DNA from: CALDTK01 sp041744755
GTDB lineage: Bacteria; Bacteroidota; Bacteroidia; Chitinophagales; Saprospiraceae
DNA length: 30,300 nucleotides
NCBI GenBank assembly: GCA_041744755.1
Contig: JBGTKC010000174.1
Span: 1-30,300 of the forward strand
Direction of reading: 5' to 3'
Below, one piece after another: positions 1 through 7,473 of the stretch. Position 1 is the stretch's first letter. Every line of letters starts with the position of its first letter. Under the pieces are notes generated by a model that made no database searches, was not told the DNA's origin, and saw nothing but the letters and a program-made list of their open reading frames with translations. The position numbers were made by a program, and so were the translations under genes.

Positions 1-877
1 AACGGTTGCGACGAGATCAGTTGCCGAACTAGCGAAACCTACATTCAACTCAAACTCCCCCGCCGCCGCGTGCCAGCCTTCCTCGGGCGTCCAGTACGCC
101 AGGGTAGTGGTGTCGATGTAGAAGGTAACGGTGGCGGCTTGGCCCGCGGCTAAGTAAGACGCGCTCGAAGGCCTTCATCGCCCGCGAAGCTTGCCTCGCC
201 CACCTCATCGCAGTAGCGGTACGGGTCGTCGAAGAGGCCGAGGCGCTGTATGAGGCGCAGGACCCGCAACCCGGCGTGGCCGATCAGTGCGATGTCTACC
301 GCGCCGCCTTCCACTGCCGCGGCCAGGAAGCGCACGGATCCCGAGGCTTCCATGTCGTCGTCACACCCGGCGTTCAGCGCGATCACACTCGCCTTCGCGC
401 GGTCGGCGGTGATGCCGTGCGGCTCCATCTCCCCGATCGGATCCCAGTCGCTCACCACCGCGCCCCCAAAGCCGAGTCCGCCCTTGAGCCACTCCCGCTG
501 CAGGTATCTGCTCGCGGTCACGGGCTGGCCGTTGCGGAGGTGAAAGCCGTTCATCACCGTGGTCACGCCCGCCTCCACGGCCGCGCGGAAGGGCGGCAGC
601 ACCTCGTTGTGGAGCGTGTATGCGCCGGTGGTCACGGTGTGGTACCTCCGGCCGCGCCGACAACATCGAGCATCGACCCCACGCGCCCGGTGCGGATGTG
701 TTCGCGGTTCTCGTCCAGATCCAACTCCGCCGCCTTCGGGCCGGTTAGGTCCGGGAAGTGGGTGTCCATATTGGGCTGCCCGATTTTCTCGGCCAGGGTC
801 ATCTCCGCTGGTAAAGCGTTGAGGTCTCGCCTGCGGGTACAAGGTGTGCACGGCGCTGTAGAGTGGTCCGCACGCAC
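1..877 (-). pseudogene. Glycoside hydrolase family 3 (BglX-like beta-glucosidase) remnant with internal deletions
   Basis: Three pieces of one GH3 protein lie in order on the minus strand, each in a different frame. About 877-650 holds the N-terminal piece (EMTLAEKIGQ, then GRVGSMLDVVGA). About 646-153 continues in another frame from RYHTVTTGAY through VMNGFHLRNG to the conserved VVSDWDPIGEM, whose Asp is the GH3 nucleophile, and DPYRYCDEVG. About 162-1 holds the fibronectin-III-like C-terminal domain (TVTFYIDTTTLAYW, GEFELNVG), which runs out of the window. In intact BglX relatives roughly 110 residues separate the VVGA and GR-Y-TV motifs, and several hundred separate DPYRYC from the FnIII domain. 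The gene has therefore lost two internal blocks and shifted frame at both junctions. No signal peptide is seen before the first motif. Family assignment is firm; a periplasmic beta-glucosidase origin is inferred from the family. Confidence 0.82.
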
Positions 878-914
878 CCCAGCCCAGTGCCTCGGTCACG
901 CGGAGCGGGGCCAG

Positions 915-955
915 TCTTCGTGTCGCTCCGTGTACTCCGTGCCTCCGTGTTAAAA
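915..955. repeat. Short degenerate tandem repeat, unit CTCCGTGT(A/T)
   Basis: Four imperfect units of 8-10 bases occur in a row: CTTCGTGTCG, CTCCGTGTA, CTCCGTGC and CTCCGTGTT, followed by AAAAG. They lie between the GH3 remnant and the next gene. The rest of 878-1024 shows no gene. Confidence 0.6.
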
Positions 956-1024
956 GCGTCTAGTGTATACCAGGAATTGCCACGCCAGCTTCGCCCCTCG
1001 CACTGACGTCTCGCGGACGCCAGT

Positions 1025-2053
1025 ATGGGAATCAGACCAACAGTCAACCCTCCAATCAAACAACCCAAACAAGTGGACTTCCTCTCCAACCCCGCCCTCG
1101 ACACCTTCCACTCCACCTGGCCCGGTACCCCGTTCGAGCGCGGCCGCTTCCGCTTCTTCGCCGGCGATATCCCGGTTGGCTTCGACCAAATAGTGCGGTA
1201 CCTGCTGCGTGACAACCCCCAGGCCGCCGAGAAGCGAGGGGACGACTACGTGCCGCAGACCGAGCGCGAGGACATTCGGCGGCCGGGGGATTGGGTCTGT
1301 TGGATCGGCCACGCCTGCTTCCTCATCCAACTCGACGGCGTGCGCTACCTCACTGATCCGGTGTGGCACGACCTGGGCTTACTCAAGCGCCGCGTCCCGG
1401 CGCCCTACACCGCCGAGGAGATCGGCCACCTCGACTACCTGCTGCTGAGCCACGACCACCGCGACCACTGTGACGAGAAGACGATCAAAGAGCTTTCGCG
1501 AAAACTCGACTTCCGGGTACTCGCGCCCCTGCACATGCGCGAGCTGATTACCCCTTGGCTCGAGCGCGATCAAACCGTCACGGAGGCAGGCTGGTACCAA
1601 CGGTTCGACACGCCTGCCGGGGAGCCGCGTGTGAGTTTTATGCCGACGCAGCACTGGTGCCGCCGCTACCTCACGGACACCAACAGGCGACTGTGGGGCA
1701 GCTTCGTGCTGGAGGGCCGCGAGCGCAAAATTTGGTTCGGTGGAGACTCGGCCGCCTCGCCGCACTTCGCTCAGGTAGCCGAGTTCTTCCCGGATGTGGA
1801 CCTGGCGATGATCGGGATCGGGGCCTACAAGCCCGCGTGGTTCATGCAGGGTGCGCACACGAGTCCCGAGCAGGCGTGGGCGGGCTTCGCGGAATCGCGT
1901 GCCCGCCGGCTCTTCCCCATGCACTTCGGAACCTATGACCTGAGCCAGGAGCCCGCCGGCGAGCCGCTGCGCTTTCTACAGGCTTGCGCCAAAACCGCCG
2001 ACCGCGAGGCGGATGTCGTGGCGCCGGTCATCGGCCGCGTAGTCCACCTCTAG
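1025..2053 (+). CDS. NAPE-PLD-like metallo-beta-lactamase-fold hydrolase
   Basis: A 342-residue cytoplasmic enzyme of the metallo-beta-lactamase fold. WIGHACF (about 93-99) precedes the core and LSHDHRDHCD (141-150) is the H-x-H-x-D-H metal motif. PTQHWCRR, WFGGDSA, IGIGAYKPAWFM and a late FPMHFGTYDL supply the remaining ligands and the signature of the N-acyl-phosphatidylethanolamine phospholipase D / UlaG-like branch. The first 60 residues match the usual extension of this branch (FHSTWPGTPFERGRFRFF). The family hydrolyses phosphodiester or lactone bonds; the bacterial substrate is not known. The ATG at 1025 is the only sensible start, with a weak ribosome site. An unrelated MBL-fold gene follows 86 bases downstream. 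A near-copy of the dispersed 16-base motif encodes ACAKT close to the C terminus. Confidence 0.88.
   Translation: MGIRPTVNPPIKQPKQVDFLSNPALDTFHSTWPGTPFERGRFRFFAGDIPVGFDQIVRYLLRDNPQAAEKRGDDYVPQTEREDIRRPGDWVCWIGHACFLIQLDGVRYLTDPVWHDLGLLKRRVPAPYTAEEIGHLDYLLLSHDHRDHCDEKTIKELSRKLDFRVLAPLHMRELITPWLERDQTVTEAGWYQRFDTPAGEPRVSFMPTQHWCRRYLTDTNRRLWGSFVLEGRERKIWFGGDSAASPHFAQVAEFFPDVDLAMIGIGAYKPAWFMQGAHTSPEQAWAGFAESRARRLFPMHFGTYDLSQEPAGEPLRFLQACAKTADREADVVAPVIGRVVHL
1981..1996 (-). repeat. Dispersed 16-base motif, one mismatch
   Basis: GGCTTGCGCCAAAACC lies inside the NAPE-PLD-like gene and is read in the Ala-x-Ala-Lys-Thr frame. One base differs from the consensus. Confidence 0.75.
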
Positions 2054-2139
2054 CTGCTCGCCCGGCGCGCGCAGCACGCACGATCTGCACAACATTCCCC
2101 TTTTGCACAACCCCACACCAAACGCGTTGCTCCGGAGTG

Positions 2140-3186
2140 ATGGCCCTTCTCACCTTCACCGACCGCGGCATCTACTGTGAGCAGGCCGACGTGTACCTCG
2201 ACCCCTGGCGCCCCGTACCGCGGGCGCTGATTTCGCACGGGCACTCCGACCACGCGCGCTGGGGGCACGACCACTACCTGTCGACCGCGCGCACGGCCGC
2301 CATCATGCGGCACCGACTCGGCAACATTAATGTCGAGTCGGTAGGTTTTGGCGAAAGCCGCACCATTAATGGCGTCAGGTTCAGCTTCCACCCCGCAGGG
2401 CACATCATTGGCTCGGCGCAGATCAGGTGCGAATACCGGGGCGAGGTGTGGTGCTTCACAGGGGATTACAAGCTCGAGGACGACGGTATCTCGGAGCCCT
2501 ATGAGGTGGTCAGGTGCCACAGTTTCATTACAGAGACGACGTTCGGCTTGCCGATCTACAAGTGGCGTCCGCAGGCCGAGATCATGGCCGACATTAACGA
2601 CTGGTGGCGCGCGTGTGCCGCGCAGGGCAAGACGGCCCTCGTGACGGGCTACTCCCTCGGGAAGGCCCAGCGGATCATCGCCAACCTCGACACGAGCATT
2701 GGGCGGATCTATACCCACGGCGCGATCGCGAATATGAACGAGGTGCTCGAGACCCAGGGCGTCAAGTTGCCGAGGACGATTCGCTCGACGCGCGAGGTCC
2801 CGAAGGAAGACTACATCGGGAGCCTCGTGATCGCGCCTCCGGGGGCCATCAACGGGGGGTGGGCGCGCAAGTTCAAGACCGCGAGTACGGGGATCGCCTC
2901 GGGGTGGATGGCGCTGCGGGGCGCGCGCAGGCGCCGGGCGGTGGATCGGGGCTTCGTCCTCTCCGACCACTGTGACTGGCCGTCACTAAATACCGCCATC
3001 GAAGCGACCGGCTGCGAGAACGTCTTCGTGACGCACGGCTACACGGCCGTGTTCTCGAAGTGGCTCCGCGAACGCGGCTACAACGCGCACGTCGTGAGTA
3101 CCGAGTACGAGGGCGAGAGCCAGGAGATCGGCGAGGGTGCCGGCGCGAAGGCCGACGCCGAGATGGAGGCCGCGGCCGAAGGGTAG
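2140..3186 (+). CDS. Ligase-associated DNA exonuclease (MBL / beta-CASP-like)
   Basis: A 348-residue metallo-beta-lactamase-fold nuclease. ISHGHSDHARWG (31-42) is the H-x-H-x-D-H motif; HPAGHIIGSAQI, FTGDYKLEDDG and TETTFGLPIYKW follow in the order seen in mRNA 3'-end-processing-factor (CPSF-73/RNase J type) enzymes. SDHCDW and VTHGYTAVFSKWL near the C terminus are typical of the branch called ligase-associated DNA exonuclease, which in other bacteria sits with an ATP-dependent DNA ligase, an Lhr-like helicase and a phosphoesterase. None of those partners is here, so a repair role rests on the family alone. ATG 2140 is chosen because homology starts there (MALLTFTDRGIYC) and CGGAG lies just upstream; the frame is open further upstream but unlike the family. 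The last 25 residues are acidic and Ala-rich. Confidence 0.87.
   Translation: MALLTFTDRGIYCEQADVYLDPWRPVPRALISHGHSDHARWGHDHYLSTARTAAIMRHRLGNINVESVGFGESRTINGVRFSFHPAGHIIGSAQIRCEYRGEVWCFTGDYKLEDDGISEPYEVVRCHSFITETTFGLPIYKWRPQAEIMADINDWWRACAAQGKTALVTGYSLGKAQRIIANLDTSIGRIYTHGAIANMNEVLETQGVKLPRTIRSTREVPKEDYIGSLVIAPPGAINGGWARKFKTASTGIASGWMALRGARRRRAVDRGFVLSDHCDWPSLNTAIEATGCENVFVTHGYTAVFSKWLRERGYNAHVVSTEYEGESQEIGEGAGAKADAEMEAAAEG
2344..2359 (+). repeat. Dispersed 16-base motif, exact copy
   Basis: GGTTTTGGCGAAAGCC followed by G lies inside the exonuclease gene and is read as Gly-Phe-Gly-Glu-Ser-Arg. Confidence 0.9.
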
Positions 3187-3212
3187 GGGCGGGGGCGTGC
3201 GGCTCCCGCGCG

Positions 3213-3749
3213 CTATTCGATATCGCGGTAGTACTGCAGGTCGAAGAGTTCGTCGAGGAGCTTCGAGCGGGTCGCAGTCGTGTAGACGTCTCGACAGCCA
3301 CCGACGCCACTGGCCATGATGCTGACGCAGACGTTATTGCGGTCGGCGTCCTCGCGGTGCTTGCGGAGCCGCTCGCAGTGGCCGAGCTCGTGGTAGACGA
3401 TGTACTCGCGCACTAGGTCGCTCACGTTCGGATTGTCCCACAGGAGCGCATCGATCACGAGGTCATTGGGCTCCTGAATATTGAAACGGCATTCGCCAAC
3501 GACGCCATCTCCGTCGAGGGTATCAATGGCGGCGGTGAGCTGGCGGGCGCTCAGGTCAACGATGACCCCGCGCTTGGCGGCCTCGGCTTCGTAGCGGTCG
3601 AGGTAGGGCTGGAGGCGATGGTCGATGCGCAGCTTGACGATCGCTTCGGGGATGTCGGGCCCGCCCACCGTTTCGCGATCGCGGCAGGCGCCGAGGAGGG
3701 TAGCGGCGGAGACGAGGACGAGGAGTCGGTAGCGAACCGTTTGTGTCAT
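3213..3749 (-). CDS. Lipoprotein with zincin-like HExxH motif (putative metallopeptidase)
   Basis: A 178-residue predicted lipoprotein. A hydrophobic segment ends in the lipobox LLGAC with Cys22, so the mature protein should be anchored in the periplasm or outer membrane. HELGHCERLRKH at residues 120-131 provides HExxH plus a later His, and SIM (143-145) is placed like a metzincin Met-turn. The family is not one I can name; small HELGHC...SIM lipoproteins of unknown substrate exist in several bacterial groups. The ATG at 3749 is preferred over an upstream in-frame ATG at 3848 because the signal peptide begins there. The gene converges on the exonuclease gene with a 26-base gap. Peptidase activity is an inference from the motif alone. 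Confidence 0.75.
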   Translation of the reverse strand: MTQTVRYRLLVLVSAATLLGACRDRETVGGPDIPEAIVKLRIDHRLQPYLDRYEAEAAKRGVIVDLSARQLTAAIDTLDGDGVVGECRFNIQEPNDLVIDALLWDNPNVSDLVREYIVYHELGHCERLRKHREDADRNNVCVSIMASGVGGCRDVYTTATRSKLLDELFDLQYYRDIE

Positions 3750-3974
3750 CGGGGTGGATTGGTGGAGGGGTGTGGGACCTACAAAGTTGCCAACGACATG
3801 ATGGCCCGGCAAGGTGTCTACCGGAAGGGCAGTAATCGCGCCAGACACGTAAGTCGGCGCCTCTTCGTAATCACCACGACGGCCCCCTCCTTACGACCAG
3901 CGTGGGCCCACGCGATACCGCGACCTCCGCGCGTCGGCCGCGGAGCCGCCGGGGTTGCGTCCCGAGTGTAGGGC

Positions 3975-3990
3975 GGCTTTCGCCAAAACC
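3975..3990 (-). repeat. Dispersed 16-base motif, exact intergenic copy
   Basis: GGCTTTCGCCAAAACC lies upstream of rplY. It is the only exact copy outside coding sequence. Confidence 0.9.
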
Positions 3991-4003
3991 CGCCGCGGGC
4001 GGG
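3989..4003. other. GC-rich hairpin
   Basis: CCCGCC-GCG-GGCGGG forms a six-base-pair stem with a three-base loop. It overlaps the end of the dispersed motif by two bases. No T-run follows, so it does not look like an intrinsic terminator. Confidence 0.5.
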
Positions 4004-4058
4004 ATTCGGCAAAAAAGTCCAAGAGGTCGTGCGGCGCACCGCAGATGGAGAAATTGCG

Positions 4059-4066
4059 TACATTTG
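4059..4066 (+). promoter_or_regulatory. Bacteroidota-type -7 box for rplY
   Basis: TACATTTG matches the TAnnTTTG consensus and lies 27 bases before the rplY ATG. I see no clear -33 TTTG at the usual 17-20-base distance. Confidence 0.55.
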
Positions 4067-4093
4067 CGCTCCGATTGCAAAAACCGGCAGGCG

Positions 4094-4693
4094 ATGAACA
4101 CCTTCCAACTGAGTGGCGAACCCCGCCAAGACACTGGCAAAAAAGCAACCAAGGCCGATCGTGCCAACGGTTTGATCCCCTGCGTGGCCTACAGCCGCAC
4201 GGGCGCCGAGCACTTCACGGTAACCCTCTCGGAGGTGCGCAAGCTGGTCTTTACACCGAGATTCAACGTCGTCGACCTCACCCTCGGTGGGGCTGATAAG
4301 CGTGCTATCCTCAAGGACGTGCAGTACCATCCCACTACCGAGGACATCGAGCACATGGACTTCCTCCTCGTCGAGAAAGGCACTCCCGTCAAGGTGGAGC
4401 TCCCGCTGCGTACCGTAGGCAACTCCCCCGGCGTGAAGGCCGGCGGTCGCCTCATCCAGAGCGTGCGTACGATAAAGGTGAAGACGATGCCCGACACCCT
4501 CGTCGACGAACTCACGGTCAACATCGGCAAGCTCGAGCTCGGGGAGGCCATCCGCGTCCGCGACATTACCGTCCCGGAGGGTGTCCAGATCATGAGCAAC
4601 GGCGCCATCCCCGTCGCGATGATCGAGATCCCGCGCGCCCTGCGTTCGGCAGCGACCGCGGCGGCCAAGGACGCTGGGGCCAAGAAGAAATAA
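4094..4693 (+). CDS. rplY: Large-subunit ribosomal protein bL25 (general stress protein Ctc type)
   Basis: A 199-residue bL25 of the long, two-domain form. The N-terminal 5S rRNA-binding beta-barrel shows SGEPRQDTGKKATKADR, the motif IPCVAYS and the DVQYHPTTEDIEHMDFL strand. The C-terminal TL5 domain continues through VELPLRTVGNSPGVKAGG to GVQIMSNGAIPVAMIEIP, with a Lys/Ala-rich tail. The protein binds 5S rRNA in the large subunit. ATG 4094 is chosen because the family begins MNTFQLSG-like; the longer open frame upstream is non-homologous. TACATTTG lies upstream and the amidase gene starts 9 bases after the stop, so the two are probably co-transcribed. Confidence 0.95.
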   Translation: MNTFQLSGEPRQDTGKKATKADRANGLIPCVAYSRTGAEHFTVTLSEVRKLVFTPRFNVVDLTLGGADKRAILKDVQYHPTTEDIEHMDFLLVEKGTPVKVELPLRTVGNSPGVKAGGRLIQSVRTIKVKTMPDTLVDELTVNIGKLELGEAIRVRDITVPEGVQIMSNGAIPVAMIEIPRALRSAATAAAKDAGAKKK

Positions 4694-4702
4694 GCTCCCG
4701 CG

Positions 4703-5473
4703 ATGCGCGTGCTGCTCGTCCAATACGATATCGTTTGGCACGACGCGGCCGCGAACTTCGCCCGTATCGAAACCTCCCTCGGCAGTGCCGGAGGAGGTTT
4801 CGATCTATGTATCCTACCCGAGATGTTCTCTACGGGCTTCACGATGCACCCGGGTGAGGTGGACGCCGACGTCGGTGAGCAGTCATACGCAAAAATGCGC
4901 GAGTGGTCTGAGCGGTACGATGCTGGTTTTTGCGGAAGCACCGTTTTTAGAACAGACACCGGCTACGCTAACCGGATGATCTTCGTGGCCGACGGCGAAT
5001 CGTTGGGACATTACGACAAGCGCCACCTGTTCCGGCCCGCGGGCGAGGCGGACGTCTACGAACCCGGAGCCGCGACGCCTGTCGTGGTCGAGTTTCGCGG
5101 GTGGCGGTGGCTCCTGCAGGTGTGTTACGACCTACGCTTCCCCGTGATGGCCCACAACGCGGAGTCCGGCTACGACGCCGCCATCTACATCGCGAGCTGG
5201 CCGGAGGCGCGCCGGCTGCACTGGCGCACGCTCTTACAGGCGCGCGCCATCGAGAATCAAGCCTACGTCATCGGCGTCAACCGCGTCGGGACGGACGGCA
5301 ACGGCCTGCGCTACGTCGGGGATAGCCTCGTGGTCGATGGCTCCGGGGCAATCGCGTGTGACCTCGCGGCCGCCGCTGCTACAGAGGTGGTTGTGCTCGA
5401 CCTGGAAGGCCTGCGCGACCTCAGGAGACGGCTGCCGTTCCTGCGCGACACGGATAGCTTCCAGCTTTCTTAG
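4703..5473 (+). CDS. Omega-amidase / nitrilase-superfamily hydrolase (YafV/Nit2 type)
   Basis: A 256-residue carbon-nitrogen hydrolase. The catalytic triad is visible: Glu40 in LPEMFSTGF, Lys106 in YDKRHLF and Cys141 in QVCYDLRFP. The sequences DKRHLFRPAGE and CYDLRFPV are characteristic of YafV/Nit2-type omega-amidases, which hydrolyse 2-oxoglutaramate and 2-oxosuccinamate, the toxic by-products of glutamine and asparagine transaminases. Its length fits the family. It follows rplY by 9 bases, apparently as the second gene of that transcript. A weak (13 of 16) match to the dispersed motif at 4925-4940 encodes GFCGS; it may be an eroded copy or chance. Confidence 0.9.
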   Translation: MRVLLVQYDIVWHDAAANFARIETSLGSAGGGFDLCILPEMFSTGFTMHPGEVDADVGEQSYAKMREWSERYDAGFCGSTVFRTDTGYANRMIFVADGESLGHYDKRHLFRPAGEADVYEPGAATPVVVEFRGWRWLLQVCYDLRFPVMAHNAESGYDAAIYIASWPEARRLHWRTLLQARAIENQAYVIGVNRVGTDGNGLRYVGDSLVVDGSGAIACDLAAAAATEVVVLDLEGLRDLRRRLPFLRDTDSFQLS

Positions 5474-5597
5474 GCGTGCCTCCGATCAACTTCACCCGCG
5501 TCGCTCGTCCCCGGTGGGGCCCGCGACACCAGGCTTCTCCTGGGTGAGGTCTCCCCGTTGAGTGCGCCCGGGCACGAGAGTTGGTGACCGGGAGATT

Positions 5598-5613
5598 TGT
5601 TTTAGCGAAAGCG
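5598..5613 (+). repeat. Dispersed 16-base motif, three mismatches
   Basis: TGTTTTAGCGAAAGCG is intergenic. It shares the A-for-G and final G changes with the copy at 25564, which suggests a recurrent variant. Confidence 0.55.
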
Positions 5614-5626
5614 GCTAACCACAAAC

Positions 5627-5651
5627 GAGCGTCGAAAATATTTCGACGCTC
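5627..5651. other. Perfect 11-bp stem-loop
   Basis: GAGCGTCGAAA-ATA-TTTCGACGCTC is a perfect inverted repeat with a three-base loop. It lies 150 bases after the omega-amidase stop and 170 bases before the NlpC gene. No T-tract follows on either strand, so operator, RNA processing or weak termination are all possible. Confidence 0.7.
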
Positions 5652-5820
5652 CTCTACCGACCGTTGCCTAAGCGAGAGCCTCCGTTGCGAAGCGCAAAGT
5701 GTCCACAGGCGTACTAAGACTTGCCCCGCGTACCGTTTGGGCGTAGGCGAAAGCGACAGCGGACGTACCCCTCCGGCGCATCGGTGCGTAAGCAGGGGCG
5801 AACAAACACACACCTTGACT

Positions 5821-6711
5821 ATGAACACACCGTCTTCCTCCGCCTCCCCGCCGGGCATCGTCGCCGCCCTCTGCTGCCTCCTCTTACTCTCCCTGGCGAG
5901 CTGCCACGCCAACGACCACCTGCGCACCTCGACGGCTACCTCACGCGCCGGCTACCCGAAGACGGTACCCCAGAAAGACGCTCCGCTCTTCCCGGGCCTC
6001 CGTAAATCGAACAATCGCCGCGAGATCGCCACGCGCCACGGCGAACGCCGACCCTTCACCCGCGAGTCCGCCACGGCGTCCAGCACGAGCCGCGAGCGTA
6101 ACAAGTCCTCGCGTTCGTCCCACAAGTCGAGGCCTGGTAAGGCTTACGCCAAAACCTCCCCCCGGACCACGAGAGGCGCGGACGCGGCCGCCGGCAAGAA
6201 CCGCGCTACCAAATCCAGCGCCACGGTTGTCAGGGGGCGTTCGGCTGCGGGCTCAGCCAACCGCGAGGACTTCGCCAGCGAGGAGGAGTGGCTCCGCCAC
6301 GGCGTCGAGACCGTGGCTGAGTCGTACATCGGGACTCCGTACCACTACGGCGGCACCACCCCCGAAGGATTCGACTGCTCGGGCTTCACGCGTCACATCC
6401 TACAAGATTTCGGAATCGGCCTTAATCGGGTCTCGATGAGCCAGGCCAAGCAAGGCAGTGCCGTCGACCCGAAGCGCGCAAGACCCGGCGACCTCGTCTA
6501 CTTCGCCAATGGCGACGGCCGCGTCAACCACGTTGGAATCGTGGTCGCCAACGGGCGCGACGGGCTCGAGATGGTGCACGCGAGCTCCTCGCAGGGGATC
6601 GTGCGCGACAACGTGACTGGCTCGGAGTACTGGTCCGGGCGACTGGCCGGAGCCCGCTGCGTGGTCGAGTGCCGCGCCGACGGCGGCCTGCAGGCCAGCG
6701 GCCGCCGGTAG
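5821..6711 (+). CDS. NlpC/P60 family cell-wall peptidase, lipoprotein
   Basis: A 296-residue predicted lipoprotein. Residues 12-28 form a signal peptide ending in the lipobox LASC (Cys28). Residues 30-150 are a basic, Ser/Thr/Arg/Lys-rich stretch of low complexity, probably a flexible linker. The C-terminal domain is NlpC/P60: YIGTPYHYGG, the nucleophile Cys186 in FDCSGFTRH, RPGDLVYF, His237 in VNHVGIVV and a third polar residue near MVHASS (His253). These enzymes cleave gamma-D-Glu-diaminopimelate or related bonds in peptidoglycan stem peptides and act in the periplasm. ATG 5821 is chosen because the signal peptide starts there. A near-copy of the dispersed motif (6141-6156) lies in the linker, where it could be tolerated easily. 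Confidence 0.9.
   Translation: MNTPSSSASPPGIVAALCCLLLLSLASCHANDHLRTSTATSRAGYPKTVPQKDAPLFPGLRKSNNRREIATRHGERRPFTRESATASSTSRERNKSSRSSHKSRPGKAYAKTSPRTTRGADAAAGKNRATKSSATVVRGRSAAGSANREDFASEEEWLRHGVETVAESYIGTPYHYGGTTPEGFDCSGFTRHILQDFGIGLNRVSMSQAKQGSAVDPKRARPGDLVYFANGDGRVNHVGIVVANGRDGLEMVHASSSQGIVRDNVTGSEYWSGRLAGARCVVECRADGGLQASGRR
6141..6156 (-). repeat. Dispersed 16-base motif, one mismatch
   Basis: GGCTTACGCCAAAACC is read as Lys-Ala-Tyr-Ala-Lys-Thr in the linker of the NlpC/P60 lipoprotein. Confidence 0.8.
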
Positions 6712-6774
6712 TCGCGGACGGTATCCAGAGGTATTGCGGTCGATGCGGCCCACGCGGGAGCTTCGCGTGCCGAC

Positions 6775-6812
6775 CTTCGCCGTGGTCGCTTACATTAGCG
6801 ACTTCGCCGTGG
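6775..6812 (+). promoter_or_regulatory. Nested direct and inverted repeat before adk
   Basis: An 11-base direct repeat CTTCGCCGTGG (6775-6785 and 6802-6812) flanks the inverted repeat TCGCT-TACATT-AGCGA (6786-6801). The centre reads TACATTAG, close to the TAnnTTTG -7 box. The element ends 47 bases before the adk ATG and could be a promoter covered by a regulator site. Confidence 0.5.
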
Positions 6813-6859
6813 CGCTTCTGACCTCGCTCAGGGCGCCCGTTCACGTCTTGCGAAGTCCT

Positions 6860-7450
6860 ATGATCAACCTGATACTCTTCGGCCCTCCCGGCAGTGGTAA
6901 AGGCACCCAGGCCCTCCGATTGGCGGAGGAGTACAAGCTCGTCCACATCTCGACCGGTGACCTGTTCCGCGCCGAGATCACGGGTGCGACCCCGCTCGGG
7001 ATCGAAGCCAAACGCTACATGGATGCTGGACAACTCGTGCCCGACACCGTCACGATCGGCATGTTCCGCAGCAAGCTCGAGGGACATGCAGACGCGGCGG
7101 GCTTTATCTACGACGGCTTCCCGCGAACGGTGGCCCAGGCGCAGGCCCTCGACCACCTACTGGCCAACTACGACGCCGGCGTGGACCTCCTCATCGCCCT
7201 CGACGTCGACGAAGACGAGATCACGCGGCGCCTCCTCGACCGTGGGGCCACCTCCGGCCGCGCGGATGATCGCGACGAAGCCACGATCCGCAAACGCTAC
7301 CAGGTGTACTTACAGCAAACCACGCCCGTATTCGACTATTACGACGGTCACGGGAAGGCCGTCCGGGTCATTGGCGTGGGTGAGATCAACCACGTCTACG
7401 CTGCCCTCTGCGAAGCCATCGACCAGATCGGTCATGGCGAAGAGGTATAA
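6860..7450 (+). CDS. adk: Adenylate kinase, short-LID form
   Basis: A 196-residue cytoplasmic enzyme that interconverts ATP and AMP with two ADP. The P-loop GPPGSGKGT is at residues 8-16, followed by the AMP-binding HISTGDLFRAEI and the signature YDGFPRTVAQAQ. The LID is the short type (DRGATSGRADDRDE) without the zinc-binding cysteines of long forms, as is usual in Bacteroidota. ATG 6860 gives the canonical MINLILFGPPGSGKG start. The frame is open upstream to 6734, but that part is not homologous and overlaps the regulatory repeat. obgE follows after 23 bases, so the two genes probably form an operon. Confidence 0.96.
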   Translation: MINLILFGPPGSGKGTQALRLAEEYKLVHISTGDLFRAEITGATPLGIEAKRYMDAGQLVPDTVTIGMFRSKLEGHADAAGFIYDGFPRTVAQAQALDHLLANYDAGVDLLIALDVDEDEITRRLLDRGATSGRADDRDEATIRKRYQVYLQQTTPVFDYYDGHGKAVRVIGVGEINHVYAALCEAIDQIGHGEEV

Positions 7451-7473
7451 CGCGGCACCGCCCGCGACAAGTT

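Larger units (their letters stand above)
3750..4093. other. Intergenic region between divergent lipoprotein and rplY genes
   Basis: No plausible gene is seen in 344 bases. The stretch holds an exact copy of the dispersed motif (3975-3990), a GC-rich hairpin that begins in its last bases, and a TACATTTG promoter box 27 bases before rplY. Confidence 0.6.
5474..5820. other. Intergenic region before the NlpC/P60 gene
   Basis: 347 bases without a convincing gene; the open frame that runs through it lacks a start and homology before 5821. It contains a degenerate dispersed motif (5598-5613), an 11-base-pair hairpin (5627-5651) and a second partial motif core GGCGAAAGC at 5746-5754. Confidence 0.55.

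Noticed and set aside
276..953. Long plus-strand open frame across the GH3 remnant
   Set aside because: It is the antisense of recognisable GH3 sequence, has no family resemblance, and owes its length to high GC.
2050..2970. Long minus-strand open frame of about 300 codons opposite the exonuclease gene
   Set aside because: Arg/Pro/His-rich composition typical of an antisense shadow; the plus-strand frame has clear MBL motifs.
4925..4940. GGTTTTTGCGGAAGCA in the omega-amidase as a motif copy
   Set aside because: Three mismatches; kept only as a possible eroded copy, not counted.
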